Shown: piece by piece, positions 35,074 to 44,544 of the stretch | Layout: each line of letters opens with the position of its first letter | How positions within the stretch are numbered: the stretch's first letter is position 1 | Program-made: the position numbers and the translations under genes | The notes under the pieces: model-generated | What the model saw: only the letters and a program-made list of their open reading frames with translations | What the model was told of the DNA's origin: nothing | Databases searched by the model: none | Assembly (NCBI RefSeq): GCF_900128965.1 | Contig: NZ_FQUL01000012.1 | Span: 1-61,476, forward strand | Reading direction: 5' to 3' | DNA length: 61,476 bases | From: Ferrithrix thermotolerans DSM 19514 | Lineage (GTDB): Bacteria > Actinomycetota > Acidimicrobiia > Acidimicrobiales > Acidimicrobiaceae

Positions 35074-36099
35074 TTACCCTTCAACTAGATGCCTACCGAT
35101 ACCCTTACTTACCTGTTCAACCGCTGCCAGAGCCAAGGGATAATTCATTCTAGTTGGACCGATAACCCCTATCGACCCAACCCTTCGTCCATCGATCTCA
35201 TAAGGCGCTATCACTAAAGCGCACTCCGAGAGTGAAGGGACCCCTATCTCGTTGCCGATCGACACGCTTTGCCCTTTTATGAGCATCGACTTCATCAAGG
35301 ATACCACAAGTATCTGCTGCTCTAGAGTCTCCAAGATCTTTTCCACCTTATCAGCGGCCAAGAAGGCAGAGGCGACCTTATGAGCATCGTTTACAAACAG
35401 CTCTTCGGTGGCGGAGTCACTTATCTTTCTAAGGGCGTCTTTGGTCAAAGACAAGACAGGCTCAAGGTTATGGTTTTCAAGCACACAGCTATCGATCTCA
35501 CCGACTGTCTTGCCTCTCATCTCTGAGCTCAGATAGTTTGACAGCTCAACTAACCGAAGATCGAGATCGACCAGACCCTCAGGAACCTCAAAGACCTCCT
35601 TCTCTAAAGAACCGTCAGATCCCACGACGATTACCATCGCAAAGGTAGATGAGATGCTCACCACCTGAACGTGCTTTACAACTACGGTGTTCGGGGGCGG
35701 GGCAGTCACCACAGAGGTAAAGTTGGTAAGCGACGACAGTAACCTGGAGGTGTCTTGAAGGAGGTCTTCGAGTTCCCCCTTCACATGATCGAAAAAGCCC
35801 TGCAGTTGGGAGAACTGAGAAGATCCGAGTGGATTCGGCGAAGAGATGTTATCAACATAGTACCGATACCCTCGATCGGTGGGAACTCTACCAGCACTTA
35901 CATGTGGTTGAGAAAGGTAGCCTTCTTGCTCTAAAGAAGCCATCTCGTGTCTTATGGTAGCGGTTGACGCCTGTACCTCTCCCGTTGCTGCTATCTGTGA
36001 AGAACCTATCGGTTCTGCCAGCTTCACGTACTCATCCACAACCGCCTTGAGTATCGCTGTCTTTCTTGCGTCTAGCCTTTCAGTCACCTGTAATCGCAC
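35074..36099 (-). CDS. hrcA: Heat-inducible transcription repressor HrcA
   Basis: HrcA represses class I heat-shock operons at CIRCE elements. The winged helix N-terminus (RKTAILKAVVDEYVKLAEPIG, then STATIRHEMASLEQEGYLSQ with PHVSAGRVPTDRGYRYYVD) is characteristic. The 341-residue length is normal. I looked for a CIRCE inverted repeat (TTAGCACTC-N9-GAGTGCTAA) upstream and did not see one; CIRCE may sit at groE instead. Confidence 0.95.
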   Translation of the reverse strand: MRLQVTERLDARKTAILKAVVDEYVKLAEPIGSSQIAATGEVQASTATIRHEMASLEQEGYLSQPHVSAGRVPTDRGYRYYVDNISSPNPLGSSQFSQLQGFFDHVKGELEDLLQDTSRLLSSLTNFTSVVTAPPPNTVVVKHVQVVSISSTFAMVIVVGSDGSLEKEVFEVPEGLVDLDLRLVELSNYLSSEMRGKTVGEIDSCVLENHNLEPVLSLTKDALRKISDSATEELFVNDAHKVASAFLAADKVEKILETLEQQILVVSLMKSMLIKGQSVSIGNEIGVPSLSECALVIAPYEIDGRRVGSIGVIGPTRMNYPLALAAVEQVSKGIGRHLVEG

Positions 36100-36210
36100 C
36101 TCGCCGAAGCATACCTATGCTCCTAATCTCTTAGACACATTCTACCCACTAGATTGCCTACATCGCATTGGCAAAGACGATGCCAGAGGTCTCTTACACC
36201 GCCACCAGAG

Positions 36211-36975
36211 CTACCTGACTATATATCGACGTCTTCGATAGACGCGATAAGTGTCTTTTGCGATGCCTGCAACCGCCCGTAGATCAATCGTTGATGAAAC
36301 CCTAGGCCTAATCCACACAGGCGCCTCGACGATCTTCACACCCTGATCTAACTGGTCCAAGGCGAGCAACAGCTCAAGGTCAAAGACGAACCCCGTTTCT
36401 TTCAAAGACGGAGCCACAGAGCTGTAAAGAGAACGTTTCACGAACTTTAGACCGACCTGGGTATCGGTGACGGAGATACCAAAGAGACCTCTCACAAGAC
36501 GTTGATAGGCAAATGAGTATAGGCGTCGAAGCTTTGGGTATGATACCTTGGAGTCGGGGTGGTGCTTTGAGCCGATGAGTACATCACAGTCACGATCCAC
36601 CAAAATATCTAAGTAGATCGGTAGTACCTTAGGGTCGATATCGCCGTCTGCATCCATAAACCCGACATAGTCTCCTTTTGCAAGAGCGAATCCATCCCTG
36701 ATCGCTGATCCCTTACCCGAGTTGGAAGTTCTGCGAATCAACTTAAAGCGTTCATCTGTAATGGAGTCTAATTCTCTGTCGCTTCCATCTGTAGAACCGT
36801 CACACACCGCGATGATCTCAAAGGGCAAAGCGAGGTCGGATACGACCGAGATGGTCTCCTTGACCGTAGGAAGAAGACTTGGGCCCGGGTTGTAAAACGG
36901 CATTACCAAAGATACAACAGGAGTCTGTCTCTCTCTCTTGCCTCTTATCTCAGTCAACTTTGCCACCGACTCCAT
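36211..36975 (-). CDS. Family 2 glycosyltransferase, dolichyl-phosphate mannose synthase-like
   Basis: The GT-A domain has VVSLVMPFYNPGPSLLPTV, VCDGSTDGSDRE and the metal-binding DADGDID (within GDYVGFMDADGDIDPKVLP), followed by DTQVGLKFVKRSLY. The layout matches polyprenyl-phosphate hexose synthases. I chose ATG at 36975, which has AAGGAG seven bases upstream; a longer frame starts at GTG 37038. There are no membrane helices, so it would act at the membrane surface. Substrate unknown. Confidence 0.82.
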   Translation of the reverse strand: MESVAKLTEIRGKRERQTPVVSLVMPFYNPGPSLLPTVKETISVVSDLALPFEIIAVCDGSTDGSDRELDSITDERFKLIRRTSNSGKGSAIRDGFALAKGDYVGFMDADGDIDPKVLPIYLDILVDRDCDVLIGSKHHPDSKVSYPKLRRLYSFAYQRLVRGLFGISVTDTQVGLKFVKRSLYSSVAPSLKETGFVFDLELLLALDQLDQGVKIVEAPVWIRPRVSSTIDLRAVAGIAKDTYRVYRRRRYIVR

Positions 36976-37195
36976 CTGCTCACTCCTTGAGTTACCGTCT
37001 TTAGTTACTAAGATCCCCACAAGAGTTATCGCACACACAACCTCAAAGTATTACACACGGTGTCGAATTTGCTTCAACGTTTCTGCTTAGCTACTCAGCT
37101 AGATCACATCATTTCGTCCCCGGCTCCCAGGACCGGCTGAAGGTTACAAAGCCACGTGCGGTAAAATAAAGAAATAAGGTGAGACGAGGGTGTAG

Positions 37196-38026
37196 ATGTT
37201 AGCAACGTTCGCAATATTTCTCAGAGAGGGCATCGAGGCATCGATAATCGTCTCCGTTTTGATGGCATATCTTAAAAAGACCAACCAAAGCGACGGGGCA
37301 AGAGCTGTAAAGCTAGGGGTTGTAGCGGCTCTCGTAACTGCAGCTCTAGCCGGTACAGTTATCTACGAGACGGTGCACAGCTATGCCGGAACAAGGATGC
37401 AGACGGTTATCGAAACAGCGTCTTACGCCATCGCTGTGATCTTTCTCACATATATGACGTTTTGGATGACAAAGCACTCCAAAGACATTCCCAAGGCTCT
37501 GACCGCCAAGGTTGCAGAGGCTCAGAGCAAAGGCGGGGGTAACGTTGCGCTATTTATCGTGGCTTTTCAGGCGATAGCGAGGGAGTCCCTTGAGGCCATG
37601 GTCTTTACGCTAGCGATCGTACTAGCAAATGGTACCGGAGGTCCCGCTGTTGGAGCGGCTCTTGGGGTGATAGGAACGATCTTCTTCGCAGTGCTGGTCT
37701 ATCGATTTGGTAAGAGGGTAAACCTAGCGGTCGCCTTTAGGGCACTTGGGGCTGCGCTTTTGGTGTTTTCCGCAGCTTTGATTGTAGATATGATAGAGAA
37801 CCTGCAATCACTTGGATGGATAAAGGTCCTAAGCACTCCGCTATGGAACAGCTCTTCCTTGTTGAATGAGTCCTCGAACATCGGAGATATCGCTCACACC
37901 CTGTTGGGTTACGCAGCTCAGCCTACACCACTTGAGATCATCGCTTACGTTACCTACCTGGTTATAGGCGTATCCGTATTCAATCACCTAACCAAGGCAA
38001 AGTCTAGGAAGGTCGTCTCTTCGTAG
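37196..38026 (+). CDS. FTR1-family high-affinity iron permease
   Basis: The 276-residue protein has about seven membrane helices. The first REGxE motif is intact (LREGIEASIIVS); the second is ARESLEAMVF, with Ser instead of Gly. These Glu motifs carry Fe3+ in FTR1/EfeU permeases. No EfeO or EfeB partner follows, so it may act alone or with a remote oxidase. GAGGG lies just before the ATG. The 3' end overlaps the convergent photolyase gene by 23 bp. Confidence 0.85.
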   Translation: MLATFAIFLREGIEASIIVSVLMAYLKKTNQSDGARAVKLGVVAALVTAALAGTVIYETVHSYAGTRMQTVIETASYAIAVIFLTYMTFWMTKHSKDIPKALTAKVAEAQSKGGGNVALFIVAFQAIARESLEAMVFTLAIVLANGTGGPAVGAALGVIGTIFFAVLVYRFGKRVNLAVAFRALGAALLVFSAALIVDMIENLQSLGWIKVLSTPLWNSSSLLNESSNIGDIAHTLLGYAAQPTPLEIIAYVTYLVIGVSVFNHLTKAKSRKVVSS

Positions 38027-39350
38027 CTTCGAACCTAAAGAGCGCCTCTGCTCTCTCTTTCTGATGATCCACCATTGGGTAAGGATACCCAAGAGTATCG
38101 AACCGGTCGTATAGCCAGGGTTCATGTATGTAACTATCGGGAACCTCTCTAAGCTCTAAGACGTATCGGCGAATGTAGTCCCCGTTGGGATCAAACTTCT
38201 TGCTCTGTGCAACTGGATTGAAGATCCGGTAGTACGGAGCAGCGTCTCGCCCTGTCCCAGCCACCCACTGCCATCCATGACTATTCGACGCCACGTCACC
38301 GTCTACTAGGGCTGAGAAGAAGTAGCGAGCTCCTGCCGTCCAGTGGATGTGTAGATCCTTCACCAAGAACGAAGCGGTGATCATGCGGACTCGATTGTGC
38401 ATATAGCCCTCACTAGCTAGTTGACGCATTCCAGCATCGACGATCGGGAATCCAGTCTCACCTTTGACCCACCGCTCATATGCATCTGAGTCGGAACTTT
38501 CAGTCTCCATCGCATCAAAGGCTTTGTTCAGGTTCATCCAGGAGGATTGAGGGAACTGATTCAAAGTCTCGGCGTAGAAGTCTCGCCAGCAGATCTCAGA
38601 TAGAAATCTTTCATGGCGAAAGGGATCTACGTGTGCAACGACCGTTCTAGGGTGCAAAACTCCAAAGTGCAACGCCGCCGACAGCCGAGAGGTACTGTCT
38701 TTTGCTGGAAGGTCTCGTTCGCTCTCGTATCGGTCGATCTTAGAGGTACAGAACTCCTCCAGCCGTCTATGTTCCTTAGTCTCCCCAGCAAGGGGGTCTG
38801 GAACTACCTCGGAGAGATATGTAGGATAGCCACCTTGATGACTAAGGTGTGACCACCTAAACTCCAACCTCTTCGCCACAGCAAGGTTAGGTAGCAGGTT
38901 TGACCAGGCTCTGTAGTAAGGCGTAAAGACCTGGTAGTAAGAGCCATCACCTTTTTTAATGGAACCCAAGGGAAAGGTCGTCGGGTAGTCGACCTCAATA
39001 AAAGCGATCGATCTACCTAACAGAGCTTCCCTAACTCTTTGGTCTCTCCACTTCGAATAATGTGACACATCTCCAGAGACGTAGACGGATTTAGCCTCGA
39101 CGCTGTCGCAAAGATCTAAGAGCACCTTGGCGGGGTCACCATAAGCAACTATGAGACGGTCCTGCATCTGTTCTTTTAGGTCCGAGAGTGCACCTAGGAG
39201 ATAACTCAGACGACGACTTCCTGCCCTACGAAGCACAACTGGGTCCATCACAAAGATGCCGTAGACGCTCTTGCACTCCGCAAAAGCCCTCTGGATGGTA
39301 AAGTTGTCTGCTAGACGTAGGTCTCTTCTAAACCAGACAACGCCTACCAT
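38004..39350 (-). CDS. phr: Deoxyribodipyrimidine photolyase
   Basis: It repairs cyclobutane pyrimidine dimers with blue light. The N-terminal alpha/beta domain (VWFRRDLRLADNFTI) binds an antenna chromophore. The FAD domain has GETGFPIVDAGMRQL, then YMHNRVRMITASFLVKDLHI and GWQWVAGTGRDAAPYYRIFNP, characteristic of class I CPD photolyase. The 448-residue length fits. Its ATG overlaps the lepA TGA by one base (TGATG), so translation is coupled. A blue-light enzyme and a CarH-like photoreceptor homologue occur in the same window but not side by side. Confidence 0.92.
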   Translation of the reverse strand: MVGVVWFRRDLRLADNFTIQRAFAECKSVYGIFVMDPVVLRRAGSRRLSYLLGALSDLKEQMQDRLIVAYGDPAKVLLDLCDSVEAKSVYVSGDVSHYSKWRDQRVREALLGRSIAFIEVDYPTTFPLGSIKKGDGSYYQVFTPYYRAWSNLLPNLAVAKRLEFRWSHLSHQGGYPTYLSEVVPDPLAGETKEHRRLEEFCTSKIDRYESERDLPAKDSTSRLSAALHFGVLHPRTVVAHVDPFRHERFLSEICWRDFYAETLNQFPQSSWMNLNKAFDAMETESSDSDAYERWVKGETGFPIVDAGMRQLASEGYMHNRVRMITASFLVKDLHIHWTAGARYFFSALVDGDVASNSHGWQWVAGTGRDAAPYYRIFNPVAQSKKFDPNGDYIRRYVLELREVPDSYIHEPWLYDRFDTLGYPYPMVDHQKERAEALFRFEATKRRPS

Positions 39351-41140
39351 CAGTCATCCAGTTTCAAAGCCGAGATAAAGGCTTCTTGGGGGATCTCGAC
39401 TCGTCCAATAGACTTCATCTTCTTCTTGCCCTCTTTTTGCTTTTCGAGCAACTTCCTCTTTCTTGAGATGTCGCCACCGTAACACTTAGCTAGTACATCT
39501 TTCCTCCTGGCCTTGATGGTCTCTCTAGCTATCACCTTGCCACCGATCGAGGCCTGAATTGGGACGTCAAAGAGTTGTCTGGGTATCAGCTCGCGCAGTT
39601 TCTGTGCCATCTTCCTTCCGTGATCGTAAGCCTTGGAGCGGTGGATGATGCAAGAAAATGCATCGACCGGTACCCCATTTAGAAGAACATCTAACTTTAC
39701 AAGCTCCGCTTCTTGGTATCCATCTGCCTCATAATCCAAGGAGGCATACCCTTTGGTCCTACTCTTTAGCTGGTCAAAGAAGTCCACTACCACCTCAGCT
39801 AGGGGAATACGGTAGACCATCTCAACCCGATCTGGGGAGATATACTCCATCTTTTGCATAATCCCGCGTCTTTGTTGACTTAACTCCATAAGGGTTCCCA
39901 CGTACTCAGCGGGAGTAATGATGGAGATCTTTAGGTAGGGCTCTTCTATCTTGGCTATGTTGGAGACCGGCGGGAGCTCGGAGGGGTTGTCTACCTCCAC
40001 GGTATCTGGCTTGCCATTTAGGTACACAAGATACTTTACTGAAGGCGCCGTAGCGATGAGATTGAGGTTGAACTCTCTCTCAAGCCGCTCCCGTACGATC
40101 TCCATATGCAGTAGACCTAAAAAGCCGCAACGAAAGCCAAAGCCCAGGGCCTGGGAGGTCTCTGGCTCGTAGGTAAAGCTTGCGTCGTTTAGCTTCAGCT
40201 TGGTAAGTGCATCTCTGAGGTCTGAGAACTCATCACCGTCCACCGGGTACAGTCCGCAAAACACCATGGGTTTGGGGTCCCTGTAACCGGCAAGGGGGGC
40301 CGGAGCCGGATCGTTGAAGTCTGTAACCGTCTCACCGCTTCGTGCCTCGCCTACATCTTTAATTCCTGCTATGAGGTAACCTACCTCACCTGGTCCCAGC
40401 TCAGAGACCGGTGTCGTAGCTGGAAGCCGAACACCGATCTCCTCCACCTCATGGACTGCTTGCGCCTGCATAAATTTGATCTTGGTACCGCTCCTCAGTA
40501 CACCGTTTACCACACGGATCGAAGAGACCACTCCGCGATACTGGTCGTAGTAGGAGTCGAAGATCAGCGCCTGAGTCTTGGCATCGGTGCTACCGCTGGG
40601 GCTTGGAATACGCTCCACGATAGCGTCCAGAAGCTCGGGCACGCCCTCACCTGTCTTGGCTGAGATACGAAGAATCGAGTCCTTATCTATCCCTAAAATC
40701 TTGTCGATCTCCGCAGCATATCGATCTGGGTCTGCAGCTGGAAGATCGATCTTGTTGAGAGCAGCCACTATCTCCAAGTTGTGTTCGATGGCTAAGTAAC
40801 AGTTAGCAAGCGTCTGCGCCTCTATTCCTTGAGAGGCGTCTACGACCAGTACCACCCCTTCGCAAGCGGCAAGAGACCTACTCACCTCATAGCCAAAGTC
40901 AACGTGTCCTGGGGTATCTATGAGGTGGATCACGTGGTCCTTCCACGAAACTCTGACGTTTTGAGCCTTTATGGTGATTCCACGCTCGCGTTCTATATCC
41001 ATCGAGTCCAGATACTGCTCCCGCATCTCTCTTGGATCTACAGCCTTTGTTAGCTCCAAGATTCGATCCGAAAGAGTGGACTTCCCGTGATCGATGTGGG
41101 CGATTATTGATAGATTTCTTATCTGTTTTGGATCGATCAT
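39350..41140 (-). CDS. lepA: Elongation factor 4 (LepA)
   Basis: Ribosome-associated GTPase of 596 residues. G1 is [15 protein letters not shown]2 is in [13 protein letters not shown]3 DTPGHVDF and G4 NKID; the EF-G-like domains follow and the LepA-specific C-terminal domain ends with [20 protein letters not shown]. It is divergent from rpsT, a common arrangement. Confidence 0.96.
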   Translation of the reverse strand: MIDPKQIRNLSIIAHIDHGKSTLSDRILELTKAVDPREMREQYLDSMDIERERGITIKAQNVRVSWKDHVIHLIDTPGHVDFGYEVSRSLAACEGVVLVVDASQGIEAQTLANCYLAIEHNLEIVAALNKIDLPAADPDRYAAEIDKILGIDKDSILRISAKTGEGVPELLDAIVERIPSPSGSTDAKTQALIFDSYYDQYRGVVSSIRVVNGVLRSGTKIKFMQAQAVHEVEEIGVRLPATTPVSELGPGEVGYLIAGIKDVGEARSGETVTDFNDPAPAPLAGYRDPKPMVFCGLYPVDGDEFSDLRDALTKLKLNDASFTYEPETSQALGFGFRCGFLGLLHMEIVRERLEREFNLNLIATAPSVKYLVYLNGKPDTVEVDNPSELPPVSNIAKIEEPYLKISIITPAEYVGTLMELSQQRRGIMQKMEYISPDRVEMVYRIPLAEVVVDFFDQLKSRTKGYASLDYEADGYQEAELVKLDVLLNGVPVDAFSCIIHRSKAYDHGRKMAQKLRELIPRQLFDVPIQASIGGKVIARETIKARRKDVLAKCYGGDISRKRKLLEKQKEGKKKMKSIGRVEIPQEAFISALKLDD

Positions 41141-41248
41141 TTGCTCAAAAGCTTAGGCGGAGTAGCCCGTTACACAACTAAAAGCTTCTAGACTTGCTAC
41201 GCTGTTACAAAGATTTTCATCGATGAAGAGATTTAGGTAAAGGTAGAG

Positions 41249-41521
41249 ATGGCAAATATAAAGAGCCAAATAAAGCGCAACAAGCAGAACGAGGTAAGGC
41301 GCGAGAAGAACAAGGCCGTGCGCTCCGAACTAAAGACAAGGATCAAGAACGCAGTTACGGAAGCTGAGACCGATACATCATCCGACTCCGCCCTACGTCT
41401 GGCCCTCAAGCGTCTCGACAAAGCAGCCGCTAAGGGCGTAATTCACAAAAATCAGGCCGCTCGACGAAAGTCAAGGCTCCTAAAGCGTGTGGCCGCTCTA
41501 AAGGCGACCCCTAAAGCCTAG
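41249..41521 (+). CDS. rpsT: Ribosomal protein S20
   Basis: The 90-residue basic helical protein begins [20 protein letters not shown] and ends with [10 protein letters not shown], typical of S20, which binds 16S rRNA. AAAGG precedes the start. It is convergent with holA. Confidence 0.95.
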   Translation: MANIKSQIKRNKQNEVRREKNKAVRSELKTRIKNAVTEAETDTSSDSALRLALKRLDKAAAKGVIHKNQAARRKSRLLKRVAALKATPKA

Positions 41522-41567
41522 GTTACCTACACCGATAAGCTTTAGATCAAAAAGGAGAAGTGGGCAA

Positions 41568-42596
41568 CTATCTCCTCCTAGATATTGCTCTCCTCTGTCT
41601 GCTAAGACATATGGCTGCAAGCCTAGCCACTGCTAACTCTAAAAGCACATAGGGCTCTAAAGAAGACCCACCTCTGATAGACCTCTCCGTCTCTCCCAGT
41701 ATCGTGAAGATCTTTTGGAACGACTGAAGGTCAAGGTTCACTGCCTCCCTCCATATCCTCTCCAATACGAAGGGAGGTGCCTTTGGAGCTGAACCGGTTC
41801 CTCTTTGATATGCGCTTACCCTGTCTTGAGCGGACCTTAGACCTAAAGACGAAAGTGCCGCAAGCTCGACGAACCTTTTTTGTACCACCGTTAGGACTAT
41901 AGGGAACGCTATCTGCGTCTTCTCCAACTTGCGGAGAAGCTCAATAGCCTCTTTAGTCTTCCCCGAGACGATGAGGTCGGGAAGTGCCCAAGGGGCTAGG
42001 TCTTCAATCTCATGCAAAAAGGGTTGTACATCGTCTCTAGATACCTCTGTCTCACCACTTATGGCAGACTCAAGAGTTAGAAGCAAGGAGGGAAGCATAG
42101 ATAGATCCTCTCCCAGTGCCTCCAAGATCACCGTCTTTGCATCTTTACTGAACACGAGGGATGAGCGCGAAAAACAACTTTCAGCGTAGTCTGATCCCCT
42201 CTTTCCTATCTTGGAGACCTCGATCTGACCCTTGTCTTTGAGGTAGCCTTGAAGCGTCTTTGGCAGGGACTTAGAGCTCGAGATTAGCAGGTAGTTTGAG
42301 GTTAGACTATTCTCCATCGCTTCGATAAGAACCTTTGCTTCTGCATCTGAGACCTTAGCGAACCGCAGCACCACTAAGATACCATCTGCAAACATCGGTG
42401 TTTGAGCAAGTTGAGAGAGCGCAGGGACCAAGGTCTCTTCGTTCGCAACAACATCTACGGTCTCAAGGGCAGACACTTTGGACCTAAGTTTTTCCACAGT
42501 TTCATGGGTAAGGTCAAGAAGCTCCACTTCATCCTCTGATACAACTGCGATGAACCTCGCATCAAAACCGTCAGTCAAGTCCGCCTCCAAGACCAA
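41568..42596 (-). CDS. holA: DNA polymerase III delta subunit
   Basis: Clamp-loader subunit of 342 residues. The N-terminal region (FADGILVVLRFAKVSDAEAK) and the three-domain helical C-terminus (ALPDLIVSGKTKEAIELLRK) fit the HolA family. Conservation is weak, as usual for delta; its position beside rpsT, which is often next to holA, supports the call. The first codon, TTG at 42596, is uncertain. Confidence 0.85.
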   Translation of the reverse strand: MVLEADLTDGFDARFIAVVSEDEVELLDLTHETVEKLRSKVSALETVDVVANEETLVPALSQLAQTPMFADGILVVLRFAKVSDAEAKVLIEAMENSLTSNYLLISSSKSLPKTLQGYLKDKGQIEVSKIGKRGSDYAESCFSRSSLVFSKDAKTVILEALGEDLSMLPSLLLTLESAISGETEVSRDDVQPFLHEIEDLAPWALPDLIVSGKTKEAIELLRKLEKTQIAFPIVLTVVQKRFVELAALSSLGLRSAQDRVSAYQRGTGSAPKAPPFVLERIWREAVNLDLQSFQKIFTILGETERSIRGGSSLEPYVLLELAVARLAAICLSRQRRAISRRR

Positions 42597-42668
42597 AGTT
42601 ATAGTCTCCTAAATCCAAGACATCTATATAGTCGTCGCCCTGATCTGTAAGAGGTGAAACAGTTAGAG

Positions 42669-43538
42669 TCAATCTAAAGACTTATGCTCTTTGAATCTTT
42701 GGCCCCACTCCTTTGGATCAAAGATCGCAGAGAGGGTATCTACTACTCTCCTCGTTCCCCTTACGTCGTGTACTCGAAAGATCCTAGCTCCTCGAATCAT
42801 CGAGAGAGCAACCGCCGCTAAAGAAGCCTCTCTGCGAGAGTTTATGTCAAGACCCAAGGACTCACCGAGAAATCCTTTGTTCGACGCTGAGACCAGCAAA
42901 GCATAGCCAAGTCTGGCAAACTCTTCCGTCGCATCAAAAAGCGCTAGAGACTGTTCGGTCGTCTTTCCAAGATCGAACCCGACGTCTATCATCACTGACA
43001 GAGGGGGCAGTCCTGCCTCCTCCGCCATCTTGACACGAGCCATCAAGAAGTCCTTCACCTCCCCGATCAAGTCGCTATATATCGGGTTAGGATCCTTTAC
43101 ACGGGGCCTCAACCGAATGTGGGTAGCAACAACAGCACCCCTAGCCTTAGCAACAGCATCAAGGTACCCAGGATCGGCAAAGCCGGAGATGTCATTTCCA
43201 ATTCGTGCACCAGCTGAAAGAGACTCTTCAATAACCCTAGCCCTCCAAGTGTCTACCGAGATGAGTACGTCGAAACGCTTCGAGAGCGCCTCTACCGCCG
43301 GCACGACCCGATCGAGCTCCTCTTCTTCGGTCACCTCGTCCCCCGGCCCAGCCTTTACGCCTCCGACGTCCAAGATATCCGCTCCCTCTAGCACAAGAGC
43401 TTCGGCCTTCTTGAGGAAGGCGTCGAATGCAAAGTAGCTTCCTTTGTCATAGAAGGAGTCTGGAGTGCGATTTAGAACGCCCATCACCAACGAGGTGTTC
43501 GTTAGATCTAAGGTGTCTTCTCCGACAACTAGCTGCAA
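42669..43538 (-). CDS. Dihydropteroate synthase homologue, FolP2-like
   Basis: The TIM-barrel starts with VMGVLNRTPDSFYDKGSYF, where Arg replaces the usual Val in MGILNVTPDSF. It continues with DVGGVKAGPGDEVTEEEEL, in place of the canonical DIGGESTRPG, and VSASNKGFLGESLG in place of the SRK loop. The VKAGPG form is the one I associate with actinobacterial FolP2 proteins, for which DHPS activity is doubtful. No folK, folB or folE neighbour is in the window. It begins 8 bp after cnoX. Confidence 0.8.
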   Translation of the reverse strand: MQLVVGEDTLDLTNTSLVMGVLNRTPDSFYDKGSYFAFDAFLKKAEALVLEGADILDVGGVKAGPGDEVTEEEELDRVVPAVEALSKRFDVLISVDTWRARVIEESLSAGARIGNDISGFADPGYLDAVAKARGAVVATHIRLRPRVKDPNPIYSDLIGEVKDFLMARVKMAEEAGLPPLSVMIDVGFDLGKTTEQSLALFDATEEFARLGYALLVSASNKGFLGESLGLDINSRREASLAAVALSMIRGARIFRVHDVRGTRRVVDTLSAIFDPKEWGQRFKEHKSLD

Positions 43539-43546
43539 GGGACCAC

Positions 43547-44281
43547 CTAAAAGAGCCTCGAGGTAAGGAGTCTTCGGTAGCGCGCCACGGTCTCCTCGTC
43601 AAAGGGGTACGCATTCAATATGTCAACAAAGCGCTGCCTTGCTGCCTCATCTTTTTTTACCGACTCTAGTAGCTCGTTTAACTCGGCAATCACGTCAACT
43701 GCCGGCTTTGAAAGCTCGGGCAAACCTAGCCGAATCATCGACTTTACCCTCATGATCTCCTGTGTCTCTGGATACTTGGCTAGAAGTGCCTCTGCCTCTT
43801 CGTCACGTCCCGTGGTAAATAGAAACTCCCCTAGACGTGCGGCCACCTTATCGGAGTCAGGCTCCAGCTCATGAGCCTTGCGAAGAGACTCCTCGTCACC
43901 GTTGTCTAAGAGCTCTTCTGCCTCCGAGACAACTGGAGCTAGCTTGGAGACAAACTCTTTGACCTGATGTTCGGGCAAAGCACCGATAAAGGTATCTACT
44001 ACCTGGCCATCTTTTACTGCGAAGACCGCTGGAATAGACTGAACTCGAAAGGCCTGGGAGATACCCGGATTCTCATCGACGTTTACCTTGCAGAGAGCGA
44101 CCTTTCCTCTTGTGTCAGCAACGACTTTTTCTATAATGGGACCCAGCGTTCGACACGGTCCGCACCACGGAGCCCAAAGATCGATGACAACAGGAACTTC
44201 TTTGGATCTCTCTACTACCTCTTGTTGAAACGTGGCATCAGTAACATCAACAGCAACCATATATAAGAAAATAGCTATCAC
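43547..44281 (-). CDS. Thioredoxin-domain chaperedoxin, CnoX/YbbN-like
   Basis: The first ~110 residues are a thioredoxin fold with an intact active site (WAPWCGPCRTLGP) and the cis-Pro segment VQSIPAVFAVKDG. A helical TPR-like domain follows at ~125-240 (LDNGDEESLRKAHELEPDSD, EAEALLAKYPETQE). This two-domain layout is CnoX/YbbN, which protects proteins from chlorine stress in E. coli. The start may be the internal ATG at 44260 (MVAVDVTDATF). It is upstream of folP2 with an 8-bp gap. Confidence 0.85.
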   Translation of the reverse strand: MIAIFLYMVAVDVTDATFQQEVVERSKEVPVVIDLWAPWCGPCRTLGPIIEKVVADTRGKVALCKVNVDENPGISQAFRVQSIPAVFAVKDGQVVDTFIGALPEHQVKEFVSKLAPVVSEAEELLDNGDEESLRKAHELEPDSDKVAARLGEFLFTTGRDEEAEALLAKYPETQEIMRVKSMIRLGLPELSKPAVDVIAELNELLESVKKDEAARQRFVDILNAYPFDEETVARYRRLLTSRLF

Positions 44282-44544
44282 AACGAAAACATCCTGTCAG
44301 TAGTGTCATATCCGCTGCCCTCTCGACGTCGTATCTGACAAAAATAGAGATAGAGTAAGCCCATGCGATCGATAGATAAAGGCACAAATGGGCGCAATAT
44401 TAGATGCTTTGCGACCCTTTACGTTGCAGATTCCGATCGAGAGACGGACAACACTGAAGTTCAGTCTTACCCTTACCCAACCGGCCCCAACGGGTACCTT
44501 TACCACAAAGCACGGAGATATCTCTACCATGGGAGCAGAATCTA

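Noticed and set aside
36100-36210. CIRCE operator upstream of hrcA
   Set aside because: I looked for TTAGCACTC-N9-GAGTGCTAA and did not find it on either strand here.
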